A DNA stretch of 64,000 nucleotides from Flavobacterium azooxidireducens (GTDB lineage Bacteria > Bacteroidota > Bacteroidia > Flavobacteriales > Flavobacteriaceae), in assembly GCF_023195775.1 (NCBI RefSeq), contig NZ_CP096205.1, positions 1,488,001 to 1,552,000 of the forward strand, written 5' to 3'. This document shows positions 25,016 to 34,130 of this stretch, piece after piece (position 1 is the first letter of the stretch; every line of letters begins with the position of its first letter). The notes below the pieces were generated by a model. The model had not been told where the DNA came from. It was given only the letters and a program-made list of their open reading frames with translations, and did no database searches. Made by a program: the position numbers and the translations under genes.

Positions 25016-25255
25016 ATGAAAAAGTTAATTCTAAGCGTAATGCTATTGTCTGGAGTATTTGTTTTTGCACAGGAAACAAAGAAAGAAGAAAAAAAAAATG
25101 AAAAAACAGAAAAAGTAACCACAACAACAAAGGAAAAAACTGCAGAAGATAAAAAAACTGAGCAAGCGGCAAAAGAAGCTGAAGCTCTAAAAGCGGCTGA
25201 GGCAAAAAAAGCAGCCGAAGCAAAAGCCAAAAAAGAAGCAAGAAAAGAAGAATAA
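25016..25255 (+). CDS. Small exported Lys/Glu/Ala-rich protein
   Basis: The protein has 79 residues: a signal peptide (MKKLILSVMLLSGVFVFAQ) followed by an entirely charged, low-complexity helix rich in K, E, A and T, with AEAKKAAEAKAKKEA near the end. The mature part of 60 residues is expected to be periplasmic and helical or disordered. Similar small proteins are frequent in Flavobacterium, with no known function. A strong hairpin terminator follows at 25283, which supports a real transcript. Confidence 0.65.
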   Translation: MKKLILSVMLLSGVFVFAQETKKEEKKNEKTEKVTTTTKEKTAEDKKTEQAAKEAEALKAAEAKKAAEAKAKKEARKEE

Positions 25256-25282
25256 AATAATTAACCTTCATATATATTTGTC

Positions 25283-25317
25283 AAGTCATCGGGAATTTTT
25301 CTCGGTGACTTTTTTTT
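25283..25317 (+). terminator. Rho-independent terminator of the small Lys/Glu/Ala-rich gene
   Basis: AAGTCATCGGG pairs with CTCGGTGACTT (two G-U pairs) and is followed by a run of Ts to 25317. Confidence 0.8.
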
Positions 25318-25323
25318 ACATAA

Positions 25324-25368
25324 AAAATTCCAAATACTAATCCGTTTAATGATCGTATTTGGAATTTT
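25324..25368 (-). terminator. Terminator of tatA
   Basis: AAAATTCCAAATAC (25324-25337) is the exact reverse complement of GTATTTGGAATTTT (25355-25368). Read on the minus strand it is followed by a T run, placing it 20 bp after the tatA stop. It may work in both directions. Confidence 0.75.
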
Positions 25369-25387
25369 ATGTATGAAACAAAACGTA

Positions 25388-25585
25388 CTATTTTTTGTCT
25401 TCTTCTTCTTTTTTGTCTGCCGGTTGGTCTTCTTTGGCGGCATTTTTAAATTCCTTGATTCCGCTTCCTAAGCCTTTCATTAATTCCGGAATTTTTTTCC
25501 CACCAAATAAAAGCAAAATTACTACAATGATTAAACCTATTTGCCAAGGACCAATGAAACCTAAAAATATTGCTAATGCATTCAT
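25388..25585 (-). CDS. tatA: Twin-arginine translocase subunit TatA
   Basis: The protein has 65 residues. A short N-terminal membrane helix (8-27) contains [16 protein letters not shown], followed by the hinge and amphipathic helix [20 protein letters not shown] that define TatA/E, and a charged tail. TatA forms the pore of the Tat system for folded proteins. tatC is not in the window. It is divergent from the M23 peptidase gene, whose -7 box lies about 120 bp away from the tatA box. Confidence 0.95.
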   Translation of the reverse strand: MNALAIFLGFIGPWQIGLIIVVILLLFGGKKIPELMKGLGSGIKEFKNAAKEDQPADKKEEEDKK

Positions 25586-25604
25586 AATATCTAAATTGAG
25601 ACTA

Positions 25605-25612
25605 CAAATGTA
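25605..25612 (-). promoter_or_regulatory. Promoter -7 element of tatA
   Basis: TACATTTG on the minus strand matches TAnnTTTG and lies 19 bp upstream of the start codon. Confidence 0.55.
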
Positions 25613-25730
25613 AAAATAAAATAATGTAGTTGTTCAGAATATAAGCAATTCTTAACTAAAAACTACGTTAAAGTGGATTGTCTTTATGTAAAACAATAAA
25701 ATTGTCACTTTTTAAAGAAGCTTTAATTCT

Positions 25731-25738
25731 TATATTTG
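25731..25738 (+). promoter_or_regulatory. Promoter -7 element of the M23 peptidase gene
   Basis: TATATTTG matches TAnnTTTG and ends 17 bp before the ATG at 25756. Confidence 0.5.
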
Positions 25739-25755
25739 TATAATAAATTTAGAAC

Positions 25756-26625
25756 ATGTCTGCAAAAAGACTAAAAAGACAACGACTTAAAAAACAATTA
25801 TTCACCAAAAACCGTTTGGTTATTTTAAATGAAGAATCATTTGAAGAGATTTTTTCATTAAAACTCAATTTGATGAATGTTTTTGTGGTGGTAACCATTT
25901 CGGCGATTTTAATCATTTCTATCACAACCTATATTATTGCTTTTACGCCTTTACGGGAGTTTATTCCGGGTTATGCATCCAATAAATTGAAAAAAGATGC
26001 TACTATTCTTGCTGTAAAATCAGATTCTTTGGCCTTGGAAGTAAAGAAAAACGAACTCTATATTCAATCAATAAAAAAAATTCTAACCGGCGATTTAGAG
26101 TATGCTAAGTTCAATAAAGATTCAATTTTAAATCCGGAAACGGTTGATGTTTCAAAAGATAAATTAAATCCTTCCGAAGAAGAACTAAAACTTCGAGAAC
26201 AAGTAGCTTTGGAAGACAAATACAATCTTTTTGAAAAAGCCCAATCAAAAGTAAATTTGGTTCTATTTCCTCCGGTTAGAGGACATATTACTGAAAAATA
26301 CAGTGCTGTAAACAAACATTTTGCTGTTGATATAGCCGTTCCAAAAGACACGCCAATTAAATCAGTTGCCAACGGAACCGTTGTTTTTGCCGATTGGACA
26401 CCTTCTACCGGAAACGTGATAATCATCAAACACCGTGATGCTATTTTATCAGTTTATAAACATGCAGCAATATTAACCAAAACCCAAGGCGATGTGGTGC
26501 GAACCGGCGAAGTAATTGGTTTGGCCGGATCTACCGGAAAAGAATCAACCGGAATTCACTTGCATTTTGAACTTTGGAAAGATGGATTTACCATCGATCC
26601 AACCCAATTTATTGATTTTGAATAA
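25756..26625 (+). CDS. M23-family peptidoglycan peptidase (membrane-anchored)
   Basis: The protein has 289 residues: a basic cytosolic start, one membrane helix (about 39-62), a helical periplasmic linker (about 75-160) and a C-terminal LytM/M23 domain. The zinc ligands are visible as H..VD (NKHFAVDIAV) and HLHFE near residue 270. It is predicted to cut peptide cross-links in peptidoglycan during growth or division. It ends 2 bp before the GH3-family gene, so they are likely co-transcribed. Confidence 0.9.
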   Translation: MSAKRLKRQRLKKQLFTKNRLVILNEESFEEIFSLKLNLMNVFVVVTISAILIISITTYIIAFTPLREFIPGYASNKLKKDATILAVKSDSLALEVKKNELYIQSIKKILTGDLEYAKFNKDSILNPETVDVSKDKLNPSEEELKLREQVALEDKYNLFEKAQSKVNLVLFPPVRGHITEKYSAVNKHFAVDIAVPKDTPIKSVANGTVVFADWTPSTGNVIIIKHRDAILSVYKHAAILTKTQGDVVRTGEVIGLAGSTGKESTGIHLHFELWKDGFTIDPTQFIDFE

Positions 26626-26627
26626 TT

Positions 26628-28115
26628 ATGCGAATTAAAGTTTTAGCCGCTAAACTTTTAGCTAAAAAAGTAAATAAAGAAACCAAAAAATGGTCTTCAA
26701 ATCCTATAGAAACTCAACAAAAGGTTTTTAAAAGTTTGATAAAAGAAGCCTCCAAAACAAAGTTTGGAAAAGATCATCATTTTGACCAAATTAAAACGTT
26801 TGAAGATTTTGCCAAACATGTTCCTGTTCGCGATTATGAAGCCTTACGCAAGTATGTTGACTTGGTCGTTCAAGGAAAAGAAAATATTTTATGGAAAGGA
26901 AAACCGGTTTATTTTGCCAAAACTTCAGGAACAACGTCGGGAGCAAAATATATTCCGCTGACCAAAGAATCTATTCCATTTCACATTCAAGCCGCCAGAA
27001 ATGCTTTGTTGAGTTATATTTATGAAACCGGAAATGCCGATTTTGTAAAAGGGAAAATGATTTTTTTGCAAGGAAGTCCGATTTTGGAAGAAAAAAACGG
27101 CATCAAATTAGGACGACTTTCAGGAATTGTAGCACATTATGTTCCGAACTATTTACTCAAAAACAGAATGCCTTCGTGGGAAACCAATTGCATTGAAGAT
27201 TGGGAAACCAAAGTAAATGCCATTACGGAAGAAACAATCAACGAAGACATGACCGTTATTTCAGGAATTCCGGCTTGGGTGCAAATGTATTTTGAAAAAC
27301 TTCAGGAAAAGTCCGGGAAAAAAGTCGGCGAGTTGTTTAAAAATTTCAGTTTGTATGTCTATGGCGGAGTAAATTTTGAACCTTATCGAGCCAAATTTGA
27401 AAATTTAATTGGACGAAAAGTTGATTCGGTTGAATTGTTTCCGGCTTCCGAAGGATTTTTTGCCTATCAAGACAAGCAAAATGAAAAAGGAATGTTGCTT
27501 TTGCTGAATGCCGGGATGTTTTATGAATTTATAAAAACAGATGAATTTTTTTCTGAAAATCCAAAACGATATACTATTGGCGAAGTAGAATTAGGTGTGA
27601 ATTATGCGTTGATAATTTCTACCAATGCCGGACTTTGGGCTTATAATATTGGTGATACTGTTCAATTTACATCGCTTAAACCGCACCGTGTGATTGTTTC
27701 CGGAAGAATCAAACATTTTATTTCCGCTTTTGGAGAACATGTCATTGGTAAGGAAGTAGAACATGCGTTAAAAGAAGCAATGGAAGGTTCGTCAATCCGA
27801 GTAAACGAGTTTACGGTTGCTCCGAAAATCACACCAGAATCAGGATTACCCTATCACGAATGGTTTATAGAATTTGAAAATGAACCCGATAATCTAGAAG
27901 ATTTTGCTCTGAAAATTGATGATGCGATGCGAAAACAAAATTCGTATTATGACGATTTGATTGTGGGTAAAGTTTTGCGAACATTAGTCATTACAAAAGT
28001 AGCTCAAAACGGTTTTCAGGATTATATGAAATCCATTGGAAAATTAGGAGGACAAAATAAATTGCCACGATTGAGTAATGACCGTGCCATTGCGAATAAA
28101 TTAAAAAGTTTATAA
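26628..28115 (+). CDS. GH3 family adenylate-forming enzyme
   Basis: The protein has 495 residues. It matches the GH3 (auxin-responsive promoter family) fold: an N-terminal helical part, the P-loop-like FAKTSGTTSGAKYIPLT (near 97-113), VYGGVNFEPYRA and ELFPASEGFFAYQ in the middle, and the hinge IGEVELGVNYALIISTNAGLWAYNIGDTVQF. Plant GH3 enzymes conjugate acyl acids to amino acids. Bacteroidetes homologues are widespread but of unknown substrate. It directly follows the M23 peptidase gene. Confidence 0.88.
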   Translation: MRIKVLAAKLLAKKVNKETKKWSSNPIETQQKVFKSLIKEASKTKFGKDHHFDQIKTFEDFAKHVPVRDYEALRKYVDLVVQGKENILWKGKPVYFAKTSGTTSGAKYIPLTKESIPFHIQAARNALLSYIYETGNADFVKGKMIFLQGSPILEEKNGIKLGRLSGIVAHYVPNYLLKNRMPSWETNCIEDWETKVNAITEETINEDMTVISGIPAWVQMYFEKLQEKSGKKVGELFKNFSLYVYGGVNFEPYRAKFENLIGRKVDSVELFPASEGFFAYQDKQNEKGMLLLLNAGMFYEFIKTDEFFSENPKRYTIGEVELGVNYALIISTNAGLWAYNIGDTVQFTSLKPHRVIVSGRIKHFISAFGEHVIGKEVEHALKEAMEGSSIRVNEFTVAPKITPESGLPYHEWFIEFENEPDNLEDFALKIDDAMRKQNSYYDDLIVGKVLRTLVITKVAQNGFQDYMKSIGKLGGQNKLPRLSNDRAIANKLKSL

Positions 28116-28207
28116 AGTGCTTTTTTGTCATTCTGCAAGATGGCGAAGCCGAAATAAGAAACTCCCGCTTTGCGGGCAAAAAAGGAATTGAAAGAAATTA
28201 ACAACGA
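28116..28207. repeat. Dispersed GTCATTCTGCAAGATGGCGAA element
   Basis: A variant of the dispersed intergenic element begins at 28127, followed by a small GC-rich hairpin CCCGCTTTGCGGG (28163-28175). Confidence 0.5.
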
Positions 28208-29083
28208 ATGATTAAAACCAAACTACTACTTTTTCTTTTACTCACCATTTCAACCCTCACCGCCCAAATTTCCGGCACCGTGAAAGACAGCCTAACAGGA
28301 AAACCCATACCGTATGTAAACATTTGGGTTGAAAATGAAAACATTGGAACAACTTCTAATGAAAATGGATTTTTTAACTTGGATTTAAACGATAACAAAA
28401 ACATCGTTTTTTCTGCTTTGGGTTACGAAACAAAAACAATTTCATCATTAGAAAATGTTTTACTCCATCCTAAAATTTATCAATTAGAAGAAGTTATTGT
28501 TGAAAATCTCAAAAAAACAAAGGAGTTAGAAATAGGTGATGCTAAAAAAATTCAGCACACTCATTTATCTGGAGACAAACCTTGGATTTATGGAAAACTA
28601 TTTCCTTTTCAAGAAAAGTATATCGAAACACCATACATCAAACAAATAACTTTTTTCTCTAAAAGTGAAATAAAAGAGGCAAAAATTAAAATCAGAATTT
28701 ATGAGATGAATGATTCGATTCCTTCAAATGATTTGTTGCATGAAGAGTTAATTGTTTCAGTAAAAAAAGGAATGAGAAAAAACACGATTGATGTTTCTAA
28801 AAATAATATAAAATTTTCTGAGAAAGGCATCGTTGTTGGACTCGAATGGTTAATTATTGATGAAAACAAATACATTTTTGAATATAAAATAGATAAATCA
28901 AAAAGCAAAAACGAACGAATTAATTATGCACCTTCGTTGGTAATTAATTATTCTGAAACAGAAATTTCTTTTCGATATTATGGAGGAAAATGGATAAAAA
29001 ATAAAATTCACAAATCAAATGATGGCAAAATTTGGGATAACAAAGTGTTAACTCCAGCTATTAACCTTACGTTAACCAACTAA
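28208..29083 (+). CDS. Exported protein with carboxypeptidase-regulatory-like domain
   Basis: The protein has 291 residues: a signal peptide (to about 20), then a carboxypeptidase D regulatory-like beta sandwich (ISGTVKDSLTGKPIPYVNIWVEN, then TSNENGFFNLDL and ALGYETK; residues 20-95). The remaining 190 residues are beta-rich and not recognised; no TonB-dependent barrel follows. It is expected in the periplasm or at the outer membrane. It is not in an obvious operon. Confidence 0.8.
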   Translation: MIKTKLLLFLLLTISTLTAQISGTVKDSLTGKPIPYVNIWVENENIGTTSNENGFFNLDLNDNKNIVFSALGYETKTISSLENVLLHPKIYQLEEVIVENLKKTKELEIGDAKKIQHTHLSGDKPWIYGKLFPFQEKYIETPYIKQITFFSKSEIKEAKIKIRIYEMNDSIPSNDLLHEELIVSVKKGMRKNTIDVSKNNIKFSEKGIVVGLEWLIIDENKYIFEYKIDKSKSKNERINYAPSLVINYSETEISFRYYGGKWIKNKIHKSNDGKIWDNKVLTPAINLTLTN

Positions 29084-29096
29084 AAATAAAATATCC

Positions 29097-29104
29097 TACC
29101 TTTG
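29097..29104 (+). promoter_or_regulatory. Promoter -7 element
   Basis: TACCTTTG matches TAnnTTTG 21 bp before the ATG at 29126. Confidence 0.55.
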
Positions 29105-29125
29105 CAGGTTAGAAAATAGAAATAA

Positions 29126-30820
29126 ATGAAAGACATTAAAAACATATCCCGTTCAAGAGCACAAGAATCTTCTTCGGCAATTGAGCGTTTATACATTACC
29201 ATGCGACACTTGTTCAACCGAGGTTTCTATAAACCTATGGGAGTTTCGGGCGAAACATTACGTGAAGCATTATTACAACTACGTCCGGAAATATACGGAA
29301 CCATTGCCGAAGAAAAAGTAGAATTAAACGGATTATTATACGTTATCGAACGACTTCCTGTTGGAATCGAAGAATGCCGTTACATCAATTTAACTTCAGA
29401 CGAAGGTTATTCTAAATCGCATTTTCAAGCGATTGTTCCTCCTAAAAGAAGACGAAATTGTTATCGTATTGACGAAGAACAAATGAATGTGGAAATCACC
29501 AGAGGACGTTCTGATATTTATGATATTTTAACGCATTTGACTTTTATTTTCATCGAATCGCATAAAATTAAAGACCGCGTTTTATTAGATGAAAATCTGT
29601 ATGAGGTTACACGCGATTGGCAAAAATTGGAGTTTTACGTTTTACAAGGAAAAAAATTATCTCAAATTGATAAAGAAAAGGCTATTTCTCACACTTCTAA
29701 TGTGTTGGGAAGAAGTTTTTCGGAAGTACTAGATATTTATGATGCTTTTGGAACAACCGAAAAGCCGGATCGATTTTTACACATCATTTATTGGTTAGGA
29801 AAAATTGCCATCGAAGAAGTGCTGGATAACAATAAACGAACCATCACTTTTAGTCCGATTCTGAGAGAACGACTTGGCCATCATATTCACGGTGAATTTT
29901 GGGCAACTCGCATCAAAGACGTGTTGAAAGAAAATGAATTATTAAACCGACCGATTCATATCATTAGTGCCAATATGCACAGTGTGATGAATTCAATTTT
30001 TGCTACAACTGTTTTAAAAACGAAATTCAAAGACAAACCGGATTTCTTTATTTATGAAGAACTAAGTAAGTCAGGAGCCAATGAATTACGTAAAAAAGTG
30101 GAAGACGTGGCTCTCAAAAACGGAATGATTTCGCTACTGGACACTTCGGGAACCAATATTGATGTGCAAGTTTTTGATACGGCAAAAATAGATTTTTCTA
30201 AAACAGCTTTTCCAAAAGCAAAAATTGCCAAACAACAACCTGTTTTAATCGTGATGGATTATGCTTTTGGTGAGCAAGCATATGAAACAATCGATGAATT
30301 ATTGAAAGCTTACAAAGAAGAAAATAATAGTCAAACCTTTTTGAACGTTGAATCCGTTTCCATTATGGGAAAAGCCGGAATTCTTCAAGGAGGAAAAGGC
30401 GATATTATGATTCCATCTGCACATATAAATGAAGGAACAGGCGATAATTATCCTTTTGAAAATCAATTGTCACCCAATATGTTTTATGGCAATGATATTC
30501 CTGTTTTTGCCGGACCAATGGTTACCGTTTTAGGAACATCGCTTCAAAATAAGAATTTATTGAAATTTTTCCACGAATCAACTTGGGGTGTAATTGGACT
30601 TGAAATGGAAGGAGCTTATTACCAAAAAGCCATTCAATCGGCATCGAAAATTAGAAAAAGCATACCAGAAAATGTAAAAGTTCGTTATGCCTACTATGCT
30701 TCAGATAATCCATTGGAAACCGGAAGTACATTGGCGTCTGGAGGTTTAGGAACTACCGGTGTAAAGCCAACCTATTTGATTACAATCAAAATATTAGAAC
30801 AAATTTTTAATTCTAAATAA
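29126..30820 (+). CDS. DUF6909-type protein with a nucleoside phosphorylase-like C-terminal half
   Basis: The protein has 564 residues and is soluble. The N-terminal half is helical (AIERLYITMRHLFNRGFYKP at the start). The C-terminal half has the look of the nucleoside phosphorylase/nucleosidase superfamily: VLIVMDYAFGEQAYE, SIMGKAGILQGGKGDIMIP, and VIGLEMEGAYY, the last resembling the E-M-E ribose-binding motif. I recall highly similar proteins in Flavobacteriia under the name DUF6909. A purine or AMP nucleosidase-like activity is an inference from motif shape only. It is 6 bp upstream of the Wzz-like gene. Confidence 0.6.
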   Translation: MKDIKNISRSRAQESSSAIERLYITMRHLFNRGFYKPMGVSGETLREALLQLRPEIYGTIAEEKVELNGLLYVIERLPVGIEECRYINLTSDEGYSKSHFQAIVPPKRRRNCYRIDEEQMNVEITRGRSDIYDILTHLTFIFIESHKIKDRVLLDENLYEVTRDWQKLEFYVLQGKKLSQIDKEKAISHTSNVLGRSFSEVLDIYDAFGTTEKPDRFLHIIYWLGKIAIEEVLDNNKRTITFSPILRERLGHHIHGEFWATRIKDVLKENELLNRPIHIISANMHSVMNSIFATTVLKTKFKDKPDFFIYEELSKSGANELRKKVEDVALKNGMISLLDTSGTNIDVQVFDTAKIDFSKTAFPKAKIAKQQPVLIVMDYAFGEQAYETIDELLKAYKEENNSQTFLNVESVSIMGKAGILQGGKGDIMIPSAHINEGTGDNYPFENQLSPNMFYGNDIPVFAGPMVTVLGTSLQNKNLLKFFHESTWGVIGLEMEGAYYQKAIQSASKIRKSIPENVKVRYAYYASDNPLETGSTLASGGLGTTGVKPTYLITIKILEQIFNSK

Positions 30821-30826
30821 CTAAAT

Positions 30827-31813
30827 ATGAGCTCTAACTCACCAATTAATTCAGACAATCAGGAAATAGACTTAGCACAAATTGCAAATAAAGTAAATGG
30901 AATTTATGACAGCTTATTAAATAAACTTTTTCGCTTTATTTTATTTGTAAAGAAGAACATTATCTTATTCATAGTTCTTTTTATTGTTGGGGCAGGAATC
31001 GGATTTTATTTAGATAAAAAAGTAAAATCCTATGACCATCAGGTAATTGTTTCTCCAAACTTTGGAAGTATAGATTATTTGTATGCCCAAATAAATCTCG
31101 TACAATCCAAAGTAAATGAGGGCGACACCGTTTTTCTTAAAAAAATTGGAATCAAAAATGCAAAAAAGTTTGGTAAAATTGAAATAAAACCAATTGTTGA
31201 TGTTTATAAATTTATTGAAAACAACAAAGAAAATTTCGACTTAATTAAATTATTAGCTGAAGATGGGAACATTGAAAAAGTGGTGGAAAATGAATTAACC
31301 AGTAAGAACTATCCATTTCATTTAATTACTTTTAAAACATCTAAGGTAACATCTGAGGAAGAAACCGTTCTGCCGATTTTGAATTTTTTAAATGAGAGCG
31401 ATTATTTTAAGCAAATGAAAAAGGAATATTTAAATAATATTCAAATCAAAATGCAAGCTAATGATACAACAATAAGTCAAATAGATGGACTTTTGAATCA
31501 ATTCAAAAACAGAATGAATTCTAACCACAGTGATAAATTGATTTATTTCAATGAGAATACTCAATTAAATGAAGTAATTATTACAAAAGATAATTTGTTG
31601 AAAGAGCAATCCCATTTTAGATTAACTTTAATTAGATATGAAAAGGTTATTAAAGAAATCAGTGTTATTTTAAATAATAAAAATACTAAAGGAACAAATG
31701 GCAAAATGAAATTTATAGTTCCGTTTATTTTTATAACTCTATTTTTATTAATCTCTACAATGATAAATTTTTATAAAAAACAAACATCAAAAATTGAACT
31801 AATAGACAATTAA
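30827..31813 (+). CDS. Wzz-like polysaccharide chain-length determinant
   Basis: The protein has 328 residues with a membrane helix near 45-62, a periplasmic helical domain (65-295) and a second membrane helix near 298-316, the two-helix topology of Wzz/PCP proteins. It lacks a fused tyrosine kinase. By family it sets the modal chain length of a Wzy-made polymer. It heads the polysaccharide locus and is followed by rmlA after 1 bp. The periplasmic sequence is divergent, so the call rests on topology and context. Confidence 0.72.
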   Translation: MSSNSPINSDNQEIDLAQIANKVNGIYDSLLNKLFRFILFVKKNIILFIVLFIVGAGIGFYLDKKVKSYDHQVIVSPNFGSIDYLYAQINLVQSKVNEGDTVFLKKIGIKNAKKFGKIEIKPIVDVYKFIENNKENFDLIKLLAEDGNIEKVVENELTSKNYPFHLITFKTSKVTSEEETVLPILNFLNESDYFKQMKKEYLNNIQIKMQANDTTISQIDGLLNQFKNRMNSNHSDKLIYFNENTQLNEVIITKDNLLKEQSHFRLTLIRYEKVIKEISVILNNKNTKGTNGKMKFIVPFIFITLFLLISTMINFYKKQTSKIELIDN

Positions 31814-31814
31814 A

Positions 31815-32672
31815 ATGAAAGGAATTATATTAGCCGGAGGTTCGGGCACCAGATTACATCCATTAACATTAGCTGTTAGTAAACAATTAATGCCAATTTA
31901 CGATAAACCAATGATTTATTATCCACTGTCAACATTAATGTGGGCAGGAATTAATGAAATTCTAATCATATCAACACCGCACGATTTACCTTTATTTCGT
32001 CAGCTTTTGGGTGATGGAAGTAAATTAGGCTGTCGGTTTGAATATGCCGTTCAAGAGCACCCTAATGGTTTAGCAGAAGCTTTTATTATTGGAAAAGAAT
32101 TTGTTGGAAATGATAAAGTGGCTCTAATTTTAGGCGATAATATTTTCTACGGAACCGGTCTGGCCGAACTACTTCAAGCAAATAGTAATCCAGATGGCGG
32201 AATCATTTATGCCTATCATGTGCACGATCCAGAACGTTATGGTGTGGTTGATTTTGATGCGAGCGGCAAAGTGCTTTCCATCGAAGAAAAACCATCTCAC
32301 CCAAAATCAAATTATGCTGTACCGGGAATTTATTTTTATGATAATAGTGTCTTAGAAATTGCGGCCAATATAAAACCAAGTCATCGCGGAGAATTAGAAA
32401 TAACTGACGTAAACAAAGAATATTTGAATCGCGGAAATTTAAAAGTTAGTATTTTAGACAGAGGAACGGCTTGGCTAGATACCGGAACATTTCAATCATT
32501 AATGCAAGCCGGACAGTTTGTTCAAGTGATTGAAGAACGACAAGGTTTAAAAATTGGAGCAATCGAAGAAGCCGCATACAAAATGGGATTTATAGATTCA
32601 AATCAACTTAAAAGCTTAGCAGAACCGTTACTAAAAAGTGGTTACGGAACGCATTTAATGGGATTAATTTAA
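31815..32672 (+). CDS. rmlA: Glucose-1-phosphate thymidylyltransferase
   Basis: The protein has 285 residues. It carries the nucleotidyltransferase signature [16 protein letters not shown] and [18 protein letters not shown], and ILGDNIFYG further on, all typical of RmlA/RfbA. It makes dTDP-glucose from dTTP and glucose 1-phosphate, the entry to dTDP-rhamnose and dTDP-Fuc4NAc. It is followed by rmlC and rmlD in an operon-like row. Confidence 0.96.
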   Translation: MKGIILAGGSGTRLHPLTLAVSKQLMPIYDKPMIYYPLSTLMWAGINEILIISTPHDLPLFRQLLGDGSKLGCRFEYAVQEHPNGLAEAFIIGKEFVGNDKVALILGDNIFYGTGLAELLQANSNPDGGIIYAYHVHDPERYGVVDFDASGKVLSIEEKPSHPKSNYAVPGIYFYDNSVLEIAANIKPSHRGELEITDVNKEYLNRGNLKVSILDRGTAWLDTGTFQSLMQAGQFVQVIEERQGLKIGAIEEAAYKMGFIDSNQLKSLAEPLLKSGYGTHLMGLI

Positions 32673-32673
32673 T

Positions 32674-32707
32674 TGACACATTGACAAATTGTCAAATCGA
32701 CACATAT
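32674..32707. repeat. Palindromic TTGACAA repeat between rmlA and rmlC
   Basis: TTGACAAATTGTCAA (32681-32695) is a perfect 7-bp inverted repeat around one base, flanked by ATTGACACA and TCGACACA. It resembles a dispersed short repeat; a regulator site is possible but unsupported. Confidence 0.5.
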
Positions 32708-32711
32708 CACT

Positions 32712-33263
32712 ATGAAATTTATAGAAACCAAACTCAAAGGTTGCTTTGTTATAGAACCAAAAATAATTAAAGACGAACGTGGTTATTTTATGGAAAGTTT
32801 TAATGAACGAACTTTTCAAAATGCCATAGAACAATCAGTACATTTTGTACAGGATAATCAATCTTTTTCTTCCAGAGGAGTGTTGAGAGGTTTACACTAT
32901 CAAACCGGTGAATTTTCACAAGCAAAATTGGTTCGTGTAATACAAGGCGAAGTGTTGGATGTAGCTGTTGATATCAGACCAGGTTCTGCAACATTTGGAC
33001 AATATGAAGCAGTCATTTTATCTGCCGAAAACCAAAAACAATTTTTTGTGCCAAGAGGATTTGCACACGGGTTTTTAGTGTTAAGTGAAACCGCCACTTT
33101 TTTTTATAAATGTGATAATTTTTATAACAAAGAATCAGAAGGAGGAATCATTTTTAATGATTCAACCATTGGAATTGATTGGAATTTTGAAACAGAAAAA
33201 TTGATTATTTCCGAAAAAGACACCAATTTACCATCATTAGAAAACGCAAAAAAAGCATGGTAG
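32712..33263 (+). CDS. rmlC: dTDP-4-dehydrorhamnose 3,5-epimerase
   Basis: The protein has 183 residues and a cupin fold. KDERGYFMESFNERTF, FVQDNQSFSSRGVLRGLHYQ (with the catalytic histidine) and VPRGFAHGFLVLSE are RmlC hallmarks. It epimerises dTDP-4-keto-6-deoxyglucose to the L-form. It overlaps rmlD by 7 bp. Confidence 0.96.
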   Translation: MKFIETKLKGCFVIEPKIIKDERGYFMESFNERTFQNAIEQSVHFVQDNQSFSSRGVLRGLHYQTGEFSQAKLVRVIQGEVLDVAVDIRPGSATFGQYEAVILSAENQKQFFVPRGFAHGFLVLSETATFFYKCDNFYNKESEGGIIFNDSTIGIDWNFETEKLIISEKDTNLPSLENAKKAW

Positions 33264-34108
33264 TTTTAGTCACGGGTGCTAATGGGCAATTAGGGCAAGC
33301 TCTTCAATTCATAGCTCCAAACCATCCTGAAATTCAATTTGTTTTTTGTGATTCAACTAGCCTGGATATAACTAACTTAAACAATGTTGAACAGAATTTT
33401 AAACAACATAAACCCGATTTTTGCATTAATGCAGCTGCTTATACAGCCGTTGATAAAGCGGAAAGCGAACCCGAAAAAGCACATTTAATCAATGTTGTAG
33501 GAGCAAAAAATTTGGCTGAGGCTTGTAAAAAATTTGACACTATTTTGCTTCATATTTCTACTGATTTTCTGTTCGACGGAACCAAGGATTCTCCTTACAC
33601 AGAAGAAGATACTCCAAACCCAACAGGCGTTTATGGTCAAACCAAATTAGATGGAGAAAAAGCGATTCAGGAAACGTTTGATAAACATTTTATCATTCGA
33701 ACCTCTTGGGTTTATTCTCAGTTTGGCAACAATTTTATGAAAACCATGCTTCGTTTAGCTTCTGAAAGAGATAAACTATCAGTTGTAAACGATCAAATCG
33801 GAACGCCTACACATGCAGTGGATTTAGCTGAAGTTTTGGTAAAGATTAGCACTTCCATCTTCCATCTTCCATCTTCCAACCTTTTCGGTATCTACAACTT
33901 CTCCAACGAAGGCCAATGCAGTTGGTATGATTTTGCCAAGAAAATATTTGAATTTAACAATGTTAAAATCAATTTGGAGCCCATTCCAACCACCAGTTTT
34001 CCAACGCCAGCCAAACGTCCTGCTTTTAGTGTTTTGGATAAAACCAAACTAAAAAATGCATTTAGAATTGAGGTTAAACATTGGGGAGAAAGTTTAAAAA
34101 ACACATAA
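33257..34108 (+). CDS. rmlD: dTDP-4-dehydrorhamnose reductase
   Basis: The protein has 283 residues. It has a short-chain dehydrogenase fold with VTGANGQLGQAL at the start, NAAAYTAVDKAE, the STDFLFDG segment and the catalytic YGQTK (YxxxK). It makes dTDP-L-rhamnose. Around residues 198-209 (ISTSIFHLPSSN) the coding DNA is a heptanucleotide repeat, three CTTCCAT plus a near copy (33852-33879), in a loop where RmlD proteins are normally shorter. The frame is intact here. Confidence 0.95.
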   Translation: MVVLVTGANGQLGQALQFIAPNHPEIQFVFCDSTSLDITNLNNVEQNFKQHKPDFCINAAAYTAVDKAESEPEKAHLINVVGAKNLAEACKKFDTILLHISTDFLFDGTKDSPYTEEDTPNPTGVYGQTKLDGEKAIQETFDKHFIIRTSWVYSQFGNNFMKTMLRLASERDKLSVVNDQIGTPTHAVDLAEVLVKISTSIFHLPSSNLFGIYNFSNEGQCSWYDFAKKIFEFNNVKINLEPIPTTSFPTPAKRPAFSVLDKTKLKNAFRIEVKHWGESLKNT

Positions 34109-34130
34109 TTTTCTTTTTTTAAAAAACTAA

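Noticed and set aside
24970..25271. Two minus-strand frames opposite the Lys/Glu/Ala-rich gene, very rich in Ala/Ser/Phe or Leu
   Set aside because: Their composition is the complement of the low-complexity plus-strand codons. The plus-strand frame has a signal peptide and a terminator.
28163..28175. Terminator of the GH3-family gene
   Set aside because: CCCGCTTTGCGGG has a 5-bp stem and is followed by As, not Ts, on the plus strand.
32681..32695. Operator for rmlC
   Set aside because: The TTGACAAATTGTCAA palindrome resembles short dispersed repeats, and no regulator gene or promoter box is adjacent; listed only as a repeat.
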